9,682 bases of DNA from Eubacteriaceae bacterium UBA7485 (GTDB lineage: Bacteria > Bacillota > Clostridia > Eubacteriales > Eubacteriaceae): positions 1-9,682 of the forward strand of contig DLOL01000021.1 in assembly GCA_002478485.1 (NCBI GenBank). Direction: 5' to 3'. A model generated the notes under the pieces. The model was not told the DNA's origin. It saw only the letters and a program-made list of their open reading frames with translations, and searched no databases. Shown here piece by piece: positions 1 to 6,581 of this stretch (position 1 is the first letter of the stretch; each line of letters begins with the position of its first letter). A program made the translations under genes and the position numbers.

Positions 1-28
1 GAGATGCTTTTGAAAAGACCAAACCAGG
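1..28 (+). repeat. 28-bp direct copy of 640-667
   Basis: Bases 1-28 are identical, in the same orientation, to 640-667, which lies inside the winged-helix part of the response regulator. Identity stops exactly at base 29, where the 50-bp inverted repeat begins. The left edge is therefore a piece of the same gene joined to its own reverse complement. This is typical of chimeric molecules or assembly ends. Confidence 0.9.
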
Positions 29-78
29 GCATTAAAACCGGAGTTGAAATGTTCGCCTGGCGGATGGATTCAAGGATT
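29..78 (-). repeat. Left arm of a perfect 50-bp inverted repeat
   Basis: The reverse complement of this arm equals 345-394 base for base over 50 bp, and the match breaks at both ends (28/395 and 79/344). The arm encodes receiver residues ILESIRQANISTPVLM on the - strand. Together the arms enclose 266 bp (79-344) that contain the start of the response regulator and its promoter. Confidence 0.95.
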
Positions 79-285
79 TCGATCCCGCTTTTTCCGGGCA
101 GCATAATATCCAGGATGATCACATCATAAATGGGATTCATGGCAAAAAGGAGGCCTTCTTCCCCCTCATTTGCAATATCCGCATCAATATGCTGGATTTT
201 ACACAGCTCCTGAAGCGCGTCGGTGATTTTTGTCTCATCTTCTACAATTAAAATTCTCAATTGCCTCTCCAATCTTGGCACTAAT

Positions 286-325
286 TAGAAAGAGTATATC
301 CGTTAATTCTTAAGTTTTTCTTACA
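286..325 (-). promoter_or_regulatory. Putative promoter and possible autoregulatory site of the response regulator
   Basis: On the - strand, a TATACT -10 box (298-293) lies 32 bases before the TTG start. This gives a leader of roughly 25 bases that includes the ribosome site GGAGAGG. No good -35 is visible. Instead, TGTAAG (325-320) and CTTAAG (314-309) form an imperfect repeat with an 11-bp period. OmpR-family dimers commonly bind tandem sites with this spacing, so autoregulation is possible. The -10 is reasonable; the operator is inference. Confidence 0.45.
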
Positions 326-344
326 CAATCCGGATCTTCACCCG

Positions 345-394
345 AATCCTTGAATCCATCCGCCAGGCGAACATTTCAACTCCGGTTTTAATGC
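345..394 (+). repeat. Right arm of a perfect 50-bp inverted repeat
   Basis: Exact reverse complement of 29-78. Here it runs in frame into the C-terminal part of the response regulator. The junction at 344/345 joins sequence from upstream of the regulator directly to codons from the middle of its receiver domain. Confidence 0.95.
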
Positions 395-831
395 TGACCG
401 CCAAAGGCACTGTGGATGACAAAGTGCGCGCGCTGGATATGGGAGCGGACGACTACCTGGTCAAGCCTTTCTCCGCCAAGGAGCTGTTCGCGCGGGTCAG
501 GGCTCTTTCGAGAAGGCCTGACCATGAAATCACATCGGACTGCGTCACTTTTGAAGACGTGACATTCAATGCGCAGAAGAACACGCTCACCACTCCGGTG
601 AAGGAATACAAACTGTCTGTAAAAGAAGCCAAAATCCTCGAGATGCTTTTGAAAAGACCAAACCAGGTCTTTGCCCGAGAGCAGATCTTAGACCGCGTCT
701 GGGGATTTGAGAATGAGGTCAACGAAAACAACATTGAAATCTATGTTCACAACCTCAGAAAGAAGCTTAAGGGGTCGAATGTCAAAATCGACACCATCCG
801 AGGCATCGGCTATACGTTAGGAAAGGGTTAA
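391..831 (+). CDS. OmpR-family response regulator, C-terminal part (receiver end and winged-helix DNA-binding domain)
   Basis: This piece supplies the end of the receiver (LTAKG with the conserved Thr; DDYLVKPF with the conserved Lys) and a complete Trans_reg_C winged-helix domain. The latter includes KEAKILEMLLKRPNQ, the recognition-helix region NNIEIYVHNLRKKL, and the terminal hairpin IRGIGYTLG. In-frame coding continues upstream to 345 inside the inverted repeat, but it lacks the phospho-acceptor Asp and has no start codon or ribosome site. The ATG at 391 is an internal methionine (residue 77 of the rebuilt protein). As drawn, this fragment could not be phosphorylated. It ends 9 bases before the kinase ATG, so the pair is one operon in the intact arrangement. 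The DNA-binding domain is clear; its target genes are unknown. Confidence 0.9.
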   Translation: MLTAKGTVDDKVRALDMGADDYLVKPFSAKELFARVRALSRRPDHEITSDCVTFEDVTFNAQKNTLTTPVKEYKLSVKEAKILEMLLKRPNQVFAREQILDRVWGFENEVNENNIEIYVHNLRKKLKGSNVKIDTIRGIGYTLGKG

Positions 832-840
832 ACCAGACTA

Positions 841-2108
841 TGTTTAAAGAGATCAGGAAAAAGATATCGCTCTGGAACGCGCTGACGCTTATCGCTTTCC
901 TGATTTTGTTTATCATAACCATCCTGGCGGTCGTGCAGTGGTCTCTGAAAAGCTCAGGCGAAGCGTATCTGGAAAATGTGGCGCAGGCTGTAATCCATGA
1001 CACAAAGCCCACCGAGGGCACAGGATTCATGGGAACCTCCGTGCATGACCAGCTCGGGTATGAATACCTCGTCTGGAACGAGAACCGTTCGATCAGCTCT
1101 CAGCAGACGGACCAGCAGGCGATGATTAAGAGCGGATACGCGCTTTTGGAGAAAGATGCGAAGGATCCGTTCTTCTCGAAGGTCAAGGTGGGCGAGAGTG
1201 AGTACCGGGTCTATGAGACGCAGTTTGAACGCGGCGGAAAGACCATGACCCTTCAGGTCTTCCAGAATCTCGGCTCGGAAAACGGCATCATGCTCTACAT
1301 CACCGTCTATCTTCTCTCAATCGGCGCGGTCGGTCTTCTCATTCTCATCCCGCTCAGCTATATTCTGGCCGGGCGATCCCTCAAGCCAATCAAGGAGAAC
1401 TTCGATCTGCAGAAAACCTTCATTGCAGACGCAAGCCACGAGCTGCGAACCCCCATTACGGTCATCCGAACTAACGTCGAGGTACTCGAAATGAAAGAGG
1501 ATGAGCCGATCAGCGAGAACATGAAGTGGCTTCAGGCCATTGACGAGGAATGCGACACGATGGCAAACCTCATCTCAGAACTCCTCACGAACGCGCAGAG
1601 CGAAGTCAACCAGAATAAAGATGAAAAAGGCATGCGCTTCTCGCTCTCGCAGGCTTGTGCGGAGAGTGTGAAGAAGCTCAAGCCCGTTGCGCGCGAGCTT
1701 GACGTGAAGCTGACGACAAGTCTCGTCTCCGATGTGATGTTCAACGGAAATGAAGATAAAATCAAACAGCTTATCCGCATTTTCCTCGACAACGCGCTCA
1801 AGTACACGCCTGCGGGCGGCCAGGTCAGTCTGGGTCTGTCCGAAGCTAAAAGGAATGTTACTATTTCCATTCAGGATAACGGCCTGGGCATTCCAAAAGA
1901 CGAACAGAAGAAAATTTTCTCAAGGTTTTACCGAATTGACGATGCGAGAAGCCGTGCAAGCGGCGGAAGCGGACTCGGCCTTTCCATCGCAGACTCCATT
2001 GTCCGGGGCATGGGCGGAAAGATCAGGCTTGACAGCGAGCCGGGGGTCGGTTCAACCTTCACGATCATCCTTCCCAAGAAAAAAATCCAGTCCTTTTCAG
2101 ATGATTGA
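841..2108 (+). CDS. Two-component sensor histidine kinase
   Basis: Membrane kinase of 422 residues that should phosphorylate the adjacent response regulator. Helix TM1 lies at about 14-34, followed by an extracytoplasmic loop of about 115 residues with no recognised sensor domain, then TM2 at about 150-177. The HisKA motif is ADASHELRTP with phospho-acceptor H200. The ATP-binding domain shows the N box (LDNALKYTP, N318), G1 box (DNGLGIP, from D346), F box (IFSRFYR) and G2 box (GGSGLGLS, from G375). Only about 22 residues separate TM2 from H200, too short for a HAMP domain, so the signal probably passes through a short helical linker. The start is the ATG just after the regulator, with GGAAAGG in the regulator's last codons as ribosome site. 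The signal sensed cannot be deduced. Confidence 0.96.
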
Positions 2109-2120
2109 CAGAGCATAAAT

Positions 2121-2137
2121 TGTAAACACGATGTAAA
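2121..2137 (+). promoter_or_regulatory. TGTAAA-N5-TGTAAA direct repeat, candidate response-regulator site
   Basis: Two TGTAAA hexamers (2121-2126 and 2132-2137) sit 11 bp apart, directly after the kinase stop and before its terminator. Tandem hexamers with an 11-bp period are the usual shape of OmpR/PhoB-type binding sites. The position, about 70 bases before the trmL -10 box, would suit an upstream regulator. There is no direct evidence that the neighbouring regulator binds here. Confidence 0.3.
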
Positions 2138-2139
2138 TT

Positions 2140-2163
2140 AAAGCGCCTGAGGGCGCTTTTTTC
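2140..2163 (+). terminator. Rho-independent terminator after the two-component genes
   Basis: The stem AAGCGCC / GGCGCTT has a TGAG loop and is followed by a run of six T (2157-2162). It lies 31 bases after the kinase stop codon and should close the regulator-kinase transcript. Confidence 0.85.
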
Positions 2164-2183
2164 ATTCTCTTTTTTGTAGAATG

Positions 2184-2212
2184 TCTGAGAAAGGGCATAA
2201 AACATTTATAAT
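2184..2212 (+). promoter_or_regulatory. Putative promoter of trmL
   Basis: A perfect TATAAT lies at 2207-2212, between the terminator and trmL; the -35 region (about 2184-2189) is poor. Transcription would begin near 2219. That rules out a trmL start at the in-frame ATG 2181 and leaves a leader of about 20 bases before the TTG at 2241. Confidence 0.5.
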
Positions 2213-2240
2213 TTCAATCCTGCAGAGAAAGGAAATAGGC

Positions 2241-2720
2241 TTGTGCCTTAATAAATGGATGAATATAGTTTTGTTCGAGCCGGAGATCCCGGCCAATACC
2301 GGAAATATCGCAAGAACCTGCGTGCTCACGGATACAGCTCTTCATCTGATCAAGCCGCTCGGTTTTTCACTTGACGAAAAACACTTAAAGCGGGCCGGTC
2401 TTGACTACTGGGATCAGCTGGATCTTCACGTGTACGAAGATTTTGACGACTTTCTGGAGAAAAACGAGGGGGCCGAGATCTTCGCGTTTTCGAAAAAGGC
2501 AGAGAAGCGCTTTGACCGGGAAGACTATCCGGCGGACGCTTACCTGCTCTTCGGGAGAGAGACATCGGGCCTTCCAGACGAAGTTCAGGACCGCATTGAA
2601 AAACAGGTTCGGATTCCAATGTCCGACCGGGAAGGAATGCGCTGCCTGAACCTGTCAAATTCAGCAGCAGTCGGACTTTACGAAGCGCTTCGCCAGAACG
2701 GCTTTATAAATATGCGCTAA
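2241..2720 (+). CDS. trmL: tRNA (cytidine/uridine(34)-2'-O)-methyltransferase TrmL
   Basis: SPOUT-fold enzyme that uses S-adenosylmethionine to methylate the ribose of the wobble nucleotide in certain leucine tRNAs; soluble, acting as a dimer. Family features run in order: MNIVLFEPEIPANTGNIART at the N terminus, LIKPLGF and LKRAGLDYW, then the SPOUT knot motifs LLFGRETSGLP (about 102-112) and CLNLSNSAAVGLYEALRQ (about 135-152). From TTG 2241 the protein has 159 residues, matching the usual 150-160. This start is preceded by AAAGGA at a spacing of 7. The ATG at 2259 gives 153 residues and matches where many homologues begin, but it has no visible ribosome site. The order of motifs is closest to the Bacillus form. 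It appears to be a single-gene unit. Confidence 0.93.
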   Translation: MCLNKWMNIVLFEPEIPANTGNIARTCVLTDTALHLIKPLGFSLDEKHLKRAGLDYWDQLDLHVYEDFDDFLEKNEGAEIFAFSKKAEKRFDREDYPADAYLLFGRETSGLPDEVQDRIEKQVRIPMSDREGMRCLNLSNSAAVGLYEALRQNGFINMR

Positions 2721-2750
2721 CGAAATGTATGTAAATGAATAGTTACAAGA

Positions 2751-2767
2751 AAATATTGTAAATATTT
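2751..2767 (+). promoter_or_regulatory. AT-rich palindrome over the -35 box
   Basis: Perfect 7-bp arms AAATATT / AATATTT are separated by GTA. The right part of the palindrome overlaps the -35 hexamer TTGTAA of the following operon, so a bound protein could compete with RNA polymerase. The AT-rich composition makes chance occurrence possible. Confidence 0.35.
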
Positions 2768-2784
2768 CATGTAAATGTTATCAT
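2756..2784 (+). promoter_or_regulatory. Promoter of the membrane protein-fumarase-aminotransferase-regulator operon
   Basis: TTGTAA (2756-2761) and TATCAT (2779-2784) are separated by an ideal 17 bp, 24 bases before the TTG start of the first gene. It is the only good promoter I can find for the five genes down to 7574; their spacing leaves no room for another apart from sites inside genes. Confidence 0.65.
2770..2783 (+). promoter_or_regulatory. cre-like operator overlapping the -10 box
   Basis: TGTAAATGTTATCA matches the catabolite-responsive element consensus TGWAANCGNTNWCA at 13 of 14 positions; the exception is T for C in the central CG. It covers most of the -10 box, a placement typical of repression. 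Nearly the same core recurs at 7577-7588. A CcpA-like LacI regulator is the last gene of this operon. Confidence 0.5.
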
Positions 2785-2808
2785 TCAAAACGAGAGGACG
2801 GACCTTTC

Positions 2809-3915
2809 TTGAGTAACAAAGAAAAAAAACAAACCTCTCCGGTCATGGCTTTTATCAAGCGCTACGGAAATCTGATGCTCTTTGCCCTGGTCGCCTTTAT
2901 GACGGTCTACATCATCGGGAAAGAGCTCAACTTCAATGAATTCATGCAGATTTTCCGGTCAGCCGACAAGTTCTACTTCTTCCTCGCTGTCCTTGCGATG
3001 TTCATCTACGGGATGGTGGAAGCGTGGATGCTTTTGGTGCTGATCCGCCAGCGCTATCCGAAAGAGACTTACATTCAGGGCTACACGCTCTCCATGATCG
3101 GCCAGTTCTACAACCTCGTCACGCCGGGCGCGTCCGGCGGACAGCCGCTTGAGTTGATTGAAATGACCCAGACCGGGATCAAAGCGGGGTACGGCTCGGC
3201 CGTGCTCGTGATCAAGACGCTTCTCTATCAGCTTGCGGTTACGATCGTCGGCATCTACGGCGTTGTCTTCAACCTCAGACTTCTTGAGCATGTCAGCGGG
3301 ACAAGCAAAGCTTTTGTGATTTTCGGTCTGACCATCAATGTGCTGGGTTCCGCGATCATCCTGATCGTCGCGCTGATGCCGAAAGTGGCGCATACCATTG
3401 TGGTTTGGTGCGTCAAGCTTCTGGCCAAAATCAGAATTTTTAAAGATGAAGAAGCCTGGCTTAAACGCGCGGAGAACTTTATCGATGACTATGCGCAGGG
3501 CGCAAAGAACCTGAAGGAAAATCCGTGGCAGTCGCTGATGCTGCTCGTCGTGAACATACTCGACATTTTCCTGTATTTTTCGATTACATACTGGATTTAC
3601 AAAGCGTTAGACCTTCACGCCTACAACGCGTTCCAGGTGATCGGATTCCAGGCGGTCTTATACCTCTTCTACACCTTCATCCCGCTGCCGGGAGGCTCGG
3701 GCGGAGCGGAAGTGGGCTTTGCGGTTATTTTCGGGCCGGTGTTCGGTCAGGGGAAGGCCCAGGTGGCCATGGTGATCTGGCGCTTTATCACGTTCTATTT
3801 GGTTCTGGCTTTCTGCGGAACCTACATTGCCATTCATTCTTTCCGTAACCAGTTGCAGGTGGCGAAGAATGAGAACAGCAAAAAGGAGGGCGGAATTGAG
3901 GAAGGTAAGGGCTGA
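2809..3915 (+). CDS. Lysylphosphatidylglycerol synthase TM-region / flippase-like (PF03706, UPF0104) membrane protein
   Basis: Integral membrane protein of 368 residues with roughly seven to nine hydrophobic segments (for example 20-37, 55-79, 128-155, 168-190, 243-263, 276-292, 320-342). It corresponds to the N-terminal membrane part of MprF. Family signatures are GQFYNLVTPGASGGQPLEL (99-116) and FIPLPGGSGGAEVGF (290-304). The C-terminal aminoacyl-transferase domain of MprF is absent, so it should not make lysyl-phosphatidylglycerol by itself; many stand-alone members have no known substrate. The start is TTG 2809 with GAGAGGA upstream. Its last 20 bases overlap the next gene, whose ribosome site lies inside this one. 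It opens the fumarase operon, and what a lipid-related membrane protein does there is unclear. Confidence 0.88.
   Translation: MSNKEKKQTSPVMAFIKRYGNLMLFALVAFMTVYIIGKELNFNEFMQIFRSADKFYFFLAVLAMFIYGMVEAWMLLVLIRQRYPKETYIQGYTLSMIGQFYNLVTPGASGGQPLELIEMTQTGIKAGYGSAVLVIKTLLYQLAVTIVGIYGVVFNLRLLEHVSGTSKAFVIFGLTINVLGSAIILIVALMPKVAHTIVVWCVKLLAKIRIFKDEEAWLKRAENFIDDYAQGAKNLKENPWQSLMLLVVNILDIFLYFSITYWIYKALDLHAYNAFQVIGFQAVLYLFYTFIPLPGGSGGAEVGFAVIFGPVFGQGKAQVAMVIWRFITFYLVLAFCGTYIAIHSFRNQLQVAKNENSKKEGGIEEGKG
3883..3890 (+). promoter_or_regulatory. Ribosome binding site fixing the fumarase alpha start
   Basis: AAGGAGGG lies five bases before TTG 3896, inside the end of the preceding gene. It favours the TTG over the in-frame ATG at 3827, which would add 23 residues absent from the family and lengthen the overlap to 89 bases. 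Confidence 0.8.
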
Positions 3916-4738
3916 AGACATTCGCGACGCGATCGGCGAGATGGTCGTCGAGGCGAACCTCACACTTCCGGAAGAGCAGATCAAAGCGATTGAACGCGCA
4001 AGAGAAGAGGAAGTCTCGCCCGTCGGCGAGCGACTTCTCGGAGATATGCTTGAGAATGTAAAGAAAGCCGGGGAAAGACGCATCCCGATCTGCCAGGACA
4101 CGGGCATGGCCGTGGTTTTCATCGATATCGGACAGGATGTTCATATTGAAGGGGAAGACCTTGAGACGGCTGTCAATCAGGGCGTGAGGGACGGTTACGA
4201 AAAAGGATACCTGAGAAAATCCGTGGTTTCCGACCCGCTCAAACGGGAGAATACAGGAGACAATACGCCTGCCGTGATCCATACCCGGATTGTTCCGGGC
4301 GATCAGGTGGAGATCACAGTGCTTCCCAAGGGATTCGGTTCGGAAAACTGCAGCAGAATAGCCATGCTCAAACCCTCGGACGGAGCGGAAGGAGTCAAGG
4401 CGTTTATCGAGAAGACCATCCTAGAGGGAGCGCCGAATGCCTGCGCGCCGGTATGTGTGGGGGTTGGAATCGGAGGCACCTTTGAAAAGGCCGCCCTTGA
4501 ATCCAAGAGAGCATTGACGCTCGGAACGGACTGGAAAAATCCGGACCCTTTGTACCGGGAACTGACCGACACGGTTCTTGAGGACATCAAGGACAGCGGA
4601 ATCGGTCCGATGGGACTTGGCGGAATTGAGACCATCCTGTCCCTGAACATTCTTCCGGTTCCGACCCATATCGCAGGCCTTCCCGTGGCGGTCAATATCT
4701 GCTGCTGGGTCGACCGGATGGTATCAAGAACCCTTTAG
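3896..4738 (+). CDS. Class I fumarate hydratase (Fe-S hydro-lyase), alpha subunit
   Basis: Cluster-binding subunit of an oxygen-sensitive [4Fe-4S] hydro-lyase that interconverts fumarate and L-malate together with the beta subunit that follows. From the TTG start it has 280 residues, the usual size. It shows RIPICQDTGMAVVF (C66), FGSENCSR (150-154), NACAPVCVGVGIGG (C183, C187) and the C-terminal LPVAVNICCW (C269, C270). By family pattern the three cluster ligands are probably C66, C183 and C270; the extra C187 and C269 are unusual neighbours. L-tartrate dehydratase and mesaconase belong to the same family, so the substrate is not proven. It overlaps the membrane protein gene by 20 bases and is followed seven bases later by the beta gene, so coupled translation is likely. 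Confidence 0.94.
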   Translation: MRKVRAEDIRDAIGEMVVEANLTLPEEQIKAIERAREEEVSPVGERLLGDMLENVKKAGERRIPICQDTGMAVVFIDIGQDVHIEGEDLETAVNQGVRDGYEKGYLRKSVVSDPLKRENTGDNTPAVIHTRIVPGDQVEITVLPKGFGSENCSRIAMLKPSDGAEGVKAFIEKTILEGAPNACAPVCVGVGIGGTFEKAALESKRALTLGTDWKNPDPLYRELTDTVLEDIKDSGIGPMGLGGIETILSLNILPVPTHIAGLPVAVNICCWVDRMVSRTL

Positions 4739-4745
4739 TTAAAAG

Positions 4746-5333
4746 ATGGAAAAAAGAATCAATTTGCCGCTTGGAGATGAAGCGGAATCCCTTCAGGCAG
4801 GGGATCCCGTTCTTCTCAGCGGCACGGTTTATGTAGCGCGCGACGCCGCGCATAAAAAGATGATGGAGCGGATTGAAAGAGGCGAGAAACTTCCCTTTGA
4901 AATCAACGGAGCCTGCATCTACTATATGGGACCTTCTCCGGCTCCTCCAGGCGAAGTGATCGGATCGGCCGGGCCCACCACCTCGCACCGCATGGACGCT
5001 TACACGCCGGCTCTTCTGGATCTTGGACTCAAAGCCATGATCGGAAAGGGAAACCGGGGCCAGGCCGTAATCGAAGCGATTGAGAGAAACGGAGCTGTTT
5101 ATCTGACCGCGACCGGCGGGCTAGGAGCAACGCTGGCTTCCTCGATAAAAGAATCGGAAGTGATCGCCTGGCCCGAGCTTGGAGCAGAAGCGGTGCGAAA
5201 AATCAGGGTGGAGGATTTCCCGGCAATCGTGGCCATTGATTCGCGGGGAGAGAACCTATACACGTGCGGAAGAGCACAGTACCAAGGTCAATATAAGAAA
5301 ATCATCAAGAAAGAGAGTGAGAGAAATTCATGA
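4746..5333 (+). CDS. Class I fumarate hydratase (Fe-S hydro-lyase), beta subunit
   Basis: C-terminal-type subunit of the class I fumarase, 195 residues, as expected for split enzymes. Conserved features are LLSGTVYVARDAAHKKM (about 23-39), YYMGPSPAPPG (59-69), the substrate-loop sequence GSAGPTTSHRMD (73-84), MIGKG (98-102) and FPAIVAIDSRGENLY near the end. The residues around GPTTSHRMD and the DAAHK helix contribute to the active site facing the alpha-subunit cluster. The ATG follows the alpha stop by seven bases and has no convincing ribosome site, so it probably depends on ribosomes finishing the alpha gene, which would help keep the subunits equal. Its stop shares ATGA with the next start. 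The hydratase family is clear; fumarate as substrate is likely but not proven. Confidence 0.93.
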   Translation: MEKRINLPLGDEAESLQAGDPVLLSGTVYVARDAAHKKMMERIERGEKLPFEINGACIYYMGPSPAPPGEVIGSAGPTTSHRMDAYTPALLDLGLKAMIGKGNRGQAVIEAIERNGAVYLTATGGLGATLASSIKESEVIAWPELGAEAVRKIRVEDFPAIVAIDSRGENLYTCGRAQYQGQYKKIIKKESERNS

Positions 5334-6565
5334 GAATGGTAATTGAAGACGCAGTCAGAGAAGCCGGCAATGATCCGATTTTCGCCGTGGCTGCCAAAGC
5401 AGACAAGCGCATCGAGGAAGTGGGGAGAGACAAGGTCATCAATTCCACCATCGGGGCGCTGATGGATGATGATGGAAATCTCGTCACGTTTGACTCTGTC
5501 TATGATGTTTACAAAAACCTGCCGGATGATCAGATTTCGAATTATGCGGGCATTCCGGGTATCGCTCCGTTCAGGGAAAAGGTGGTCGATGCTTGCTTCA
5601 GAGACAAAAAGCCGGAAGCCTATATCGAAGCGGTTGCAACCCCGGGCGGGACAGGCGCTGTTCGTCACGCGGTAGCCAACTACACCAATCCCGGAGACAA
5701 GATTTTGATTCCGGACTGGCACTGGGCTCCGTATCAGACGATTGCACAGGAAAACAGAAGAAGCCACACAACTTTCCCGCTTTTCAATGAAAAAGGCGCT
5801 TTCAATATGGAAGCCTATGAAAAAGCGATCCTCGATCTCCTAAAAGAGCAGGGAAGGGTGCTGACGATCCTGAATACGCCTGCTCATAACCCGACCGGTT
5901 ATTCTTTAACGGTTCCGGAGTGGAAAGAAATCATTGATTTCTTCACGAAGACCGCGAAAGAACACCCGGAATGGCGCATCATCCTCCTCGTTGACATTGC
6001 CTACATTGATTTTGCGGGTCCTGATGCAAGAGATTTTATGCCGCTTCTTTCAGGACTTCCTGAAAATGTCCTGCCGCTGTTCGCCTTCTCCGCTTCAAAA
6101 GGCTACACCATGTACGGGCTTAGAAACGGCGCGATCATCTGTGCCGCGCCGACCCAGGAAATCGCGGACGAGTTTGCGGCAAGCTGCTCTTTCTCAAACC
6201 GCGGCACCTGGTCAAACGGCTCAAGGGGTGCGATGCAGGCGCTTGCCGATATCTGGTCTGACGAAGATAAACTCAACCGTTCCCTTGATGAGCAGAAAGA
6301 AAATTACGAACTGCTGCGCGCAAGAGCGGATGCTTTCCTGGAAGCGGCTGATGAAGTAGGACTCGATCTTGCCACCTACAGCGACGGCTTCTTCATCTCA
6401 ATTCCATGCGATAACGCGAAGGAACTGGCCGACAAGCTGATGGAAGAGGATCTTTACACGGTGGCCCTGAAGAAAGGACTGCGCTTTGCGCCGTGCGCCG
6501 TGTCTGAAGAAAAATGCAGAAGAGCTCCGGCTTTAATCAAGAAGGCTTTAGACGAACTCAAGTAA
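5330..6565 (+). CDS. PLP-dependent aminotransferase, class I/II (aspartate aminotransferase-like)
   Basis: Fold-type I aminotransferase of 411 residues that moves an amino group between an amino acid and a 2-oxo acid using pyridoxal phosphate. Active-site residues are recognisable: NYAGIPG with Tyr72, DWHW with Trp130, TPAHNPTG with Asn187, VDIAY with Asp222 and Tyr225, FSASKGYTMYGLRNG with the Schiff-base Lys257 and phosphate-binding Arg265, and GLRFAPCAV with Arg385, which should hold the substrate carboxylate. These resemble aspartate and aromatic aminotransferases, but the exact substrate cannot be read. The start overlaps the fumarase beta stop by four bases (ATGA). Next to a fumarase, an aspartate/oxaloacetate role would be metabolically sensible; this is inference. 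An alternative ATG at 5336 would remove two residues. Confidence 0.93.
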   Translation: MRMVIEDAVREAGNDPIFAVAAKADKRIEEVGRDKVINSTIGALMDDDGNLVTFDSVYDVYKNLPDDQISNYAGIPGIAPFREKVVDACFRDKKPEAYIEAVATPGGTGAVRHAVANYTNPGDKILIPDWHWAPYQTIAQENRRSHTTFPLFNEKGAFNMEAYEKAILDLLKEQGRVLTILNTPAHNPTGYSLTVPEWKEIIDFFTKTAKEHPEWRIILLVDIAYIDFAGPDARDFMPLLSGLPENVLPLFAFSASKGYTMYGLRNGAIICAAPTQEIADEFAASCSFSNRGTWSNGSRGAMQALADIWSDEDKLNRSLDEQKENYELLRARADAFLEAADEVGLDLATYSDGFFISIPCDNAKELADKLMEEDLYTVALKKGLRFAPCAVSEEKCRRAPALIKKALDELK

Positions 6566-6581
6566 GAGAGAAGGTGGGGGA

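Larger units (their letters stand above)
1..260 (-). pseudogene. OmpR-family response regulator, N-terminal receiver fragment (inverted)
   Basis: This is the first part of a two-component response regulator. Read on the - strand from a TTG at 260-258, preceded by GGAGAGG, it begins (M)RILIVEDE and carries the acidic pair E7/D8 and the phospho-acceptor D51 in the stretch VIILDIMLPG. The regulator sequence runs for 77 codons to VLM (base 30). It then leaves the family pattern and continues as PWFGLFKSI, because bases 1-28 are unrelated in frame; this frame stays open to the window edge. The expected continuation (LTAKG, with the switch Thr79 and Lys101) lies on the opposite strand from 391. Joined together, the two pieces would make a normal 222-residue OmpR/PhoB-type regulator for the kinase at 841-2108. 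The receiver identity is certain. Whether the break exists in the living genome is not. Confidence 0.85.

Noticed and set aside
1532..1870. Open frame on the - strand inside the kinase gene, and similar long frames opposite trmL, the fumarase genes and the TraB-family gene
   Set aside because: They lie wholly inside confident genes, have low-complexity Ser/Arg-rich translations and no ribosome sites; they are by-products of codon use.
2181..2258. In-frame ATG at 2181 as the start of trmL
   Set aside because: It would add 26 residues not found in the family, has no ribosome site, and lies upstream of the TATAAT box at 2207-2212.
3827..3895. In-frame ATG at 3827 as the start of fumarase alpha
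   Set aside because: It would overlap the previous gene by 89 bases with a non-family N terminus; AAGGAGGG before TTG 3896 and the MRKVRAEDIRDAI start fit the family.
2809..3915. Complete MprF lysylphosphatidylglycerol synthase
   Set aside because: Only the membrane domain is present; no C-terminal aminoacyl-transferase domain follows, since the fumarase gene begins there.
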